A model generated the notes under the pieces. That model was not told the DNA's origin. It did no database searches and worked only from the letters and a program-made list of their open reading frames with translations. A program made the position numbers and the translations under genes. 64,000 nucleotides of DNA from Deinococcales bacterium. GTDB lineage: Bacteria; Deinococcota; Deinococci; Deinococcales; JAAFIG01. The stretch lies in assembly GCA_025352125.1 (NCBI GenBank), contig JANXTZ010000081.1, forward strand, positions 98,297 through 162,296, in the 5' to 3' direction. Positions within the stretch are counted from its first letter, which is position 1; every line of letters begins with the position of its first letter. Shown piece after piece: positions 63,695 through 64,000 of the stretch.

Positions 63695-63884
63695 ACTTGC
63701 GCCTCCAGGATTTGATTGGTTCAAAACGTTTTGGGCTTGTAGGGGCGAACCTCGTGTTCACCCTCGGTTAACGTCAATTTTTAGGTATCTGCGAGAAAGC
63801 TTGCGAACCATCGGTCTTTGAATGCCTCGAGTTTAACAGGCAAAAGCCCGAAGTGCTCAGTCAAACGCCTATAATTCTGAGATC
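63695..63884. other. Divergent intergenic region with repeat fragment
   Basis: Contains TTGTAGGGGCGAACCTCGTG (63738 region), a variant of the GTAGGGGCG repeat family, and the promoter of the following gene. No other gene. Confidence 0.45.
63870..63875 (+). promoter_or_regulatory. -10 box TATAAT before methylmalonyl-CoA mutase
   Basis: Consensus TATAAT ending 9 nt before the ATG at 63885, with no ribosome binding site, so the mRNA is probably leaderless or nearly so. Confidence 0.55.
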
Positions 63885-64000
63885 ATGAGCAACACAAACC
63901 TCGAGCAGTCCTTAAATCAGCGCCTCGCTCCGCTCGAGCAGGCAGGACAGTATCCTTTCACCCGTGGCATTCACACGGACATGTACAAAACCAGGGCTTG
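63885..64000 (+). CDS. Methylmalonyl-CoA mutase, large subunit (3' truncated by window)
   Basis: 38 codons visible. After a short variable start the sequence reads YPFTRGIHTDMYKTRA, matching the conserved entry to the catalytic barrel (PFTRGIHPTMYRGR) of B12-dependent methylmalonyl-CoA and related acyl-CoA mutases. Converts methylmalonyl-CoA and succinyl-CoA. Mutases for isobutyryl- or ethylmalonyl-CoA share this motif, so exact specificity is open. Confidence 0.85.
   Translation, partial: MSNTNLEQSLNQRLAPLEQAGQYPFTRGIHTDMYKTRA

Noticed and set aside
1-64000. tRNA, rRNA, riboswitch, CRISPR array, integrase, phage genes
   Set aside because: Looked for TTCGA-type T arms, conserved rRNA segments, and repeats with spacers; none found that stood up.

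Overview
This window looks like chromosomal DNA of a free-living heterotroph, most likely in the Deinococcus-Thermus lineage. The support is indirect: yggS followed by an overlapping divIVA-type gene, many genes that start 6 nt after a TANNNT -10 box (the leaderless arrangement described for Deinococcus), RBS-led genes mixed with these, and the predicted proteins. Base composition is moderate, well below that of most Deinococcus. The palindrome CTCGAG is extraordinarily frequent, about 6 per kb in most genes. No rRNA, tRNA or CRISPR array was seen.

Layout. 1-9.1 kb is housekeeping: a 5'-truncated purine nucleoside phosphorylase, yggS, divIVA-like, a secreted protein, an SDR with altered active site, rlmN, an anchored secreted protein, an MFS transporter, a NagZ-like GH3 enzyme and a Gfo/Idh oxidoreductase. 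9.2-10.6 kb is a diheme cytochrome c lipoprotein. 10.8-17.3 kb (minus strand) is an assimilatory sulfate set: APS kinase, APS-type reductase, ATP sulfurylase, TauE/SafE exporter, siroheme sulfite reductase, precorrin-2 dehydrogenase and uroporphyrinogen-III methyltransferase. 17.8-27.5 kb is nitrate assimilation: nasA and a nitrate ABC importer on the minus strand, and divergent nirB-nirD-hemD on the plus strand, around a 411-bp control region. Both pathways need siroheme, and its genes are split between the two blocks. 27.5-30.9 kb holds a TPR-like protein and a three-gene ABC-2 exporter.

31.0-42.4 kb is a glycan locus: YicI-type alpha-xylosidase, LacI repressor, an operator-promoter, two permeases, a binding protein, GH95 alpha-L-fucosidase and GH42 beta-galactosidase. 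These exo-activities fit the stepwise stripping of fucosylated xyloglucan side chains inside the cell. 42.4-46.5 kb mixes repeats, a RAYT transposase remnant, an AT-rich orphan gene, a Uma2 protein, tpiA, a 3-hydroxyacyl-CoA dehydrogenase and a second transposase remnant. 46.5-57.5 kb is visibly more GC-rich: a LacI-regulated dipeptide-type ABC importer (with a permease-ATPase fusion), GH4 enzyme, NagB and a sugar kinase, probably for amino-sugar oligomers, then a MOSC protein.

57.8-60.3 kb is a small stress-like module: two universal stress proteins, a cupin and a lactate-dehydrogenase homologue that has lost its catalytic residues. The end carries an ATP-grasp protein, a membrane heterodisulfide-reductase-like iron-sulfur protein and the start of methylmalonyl-CoA mutase.

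The most promising leads are the pseudo-dehydrogenase module, the xyloglucan-type locus with its 22-bp operator, the CTCGAG over-representation with a sharp 3.6-kb desert, and the recurring leaderless promoter.
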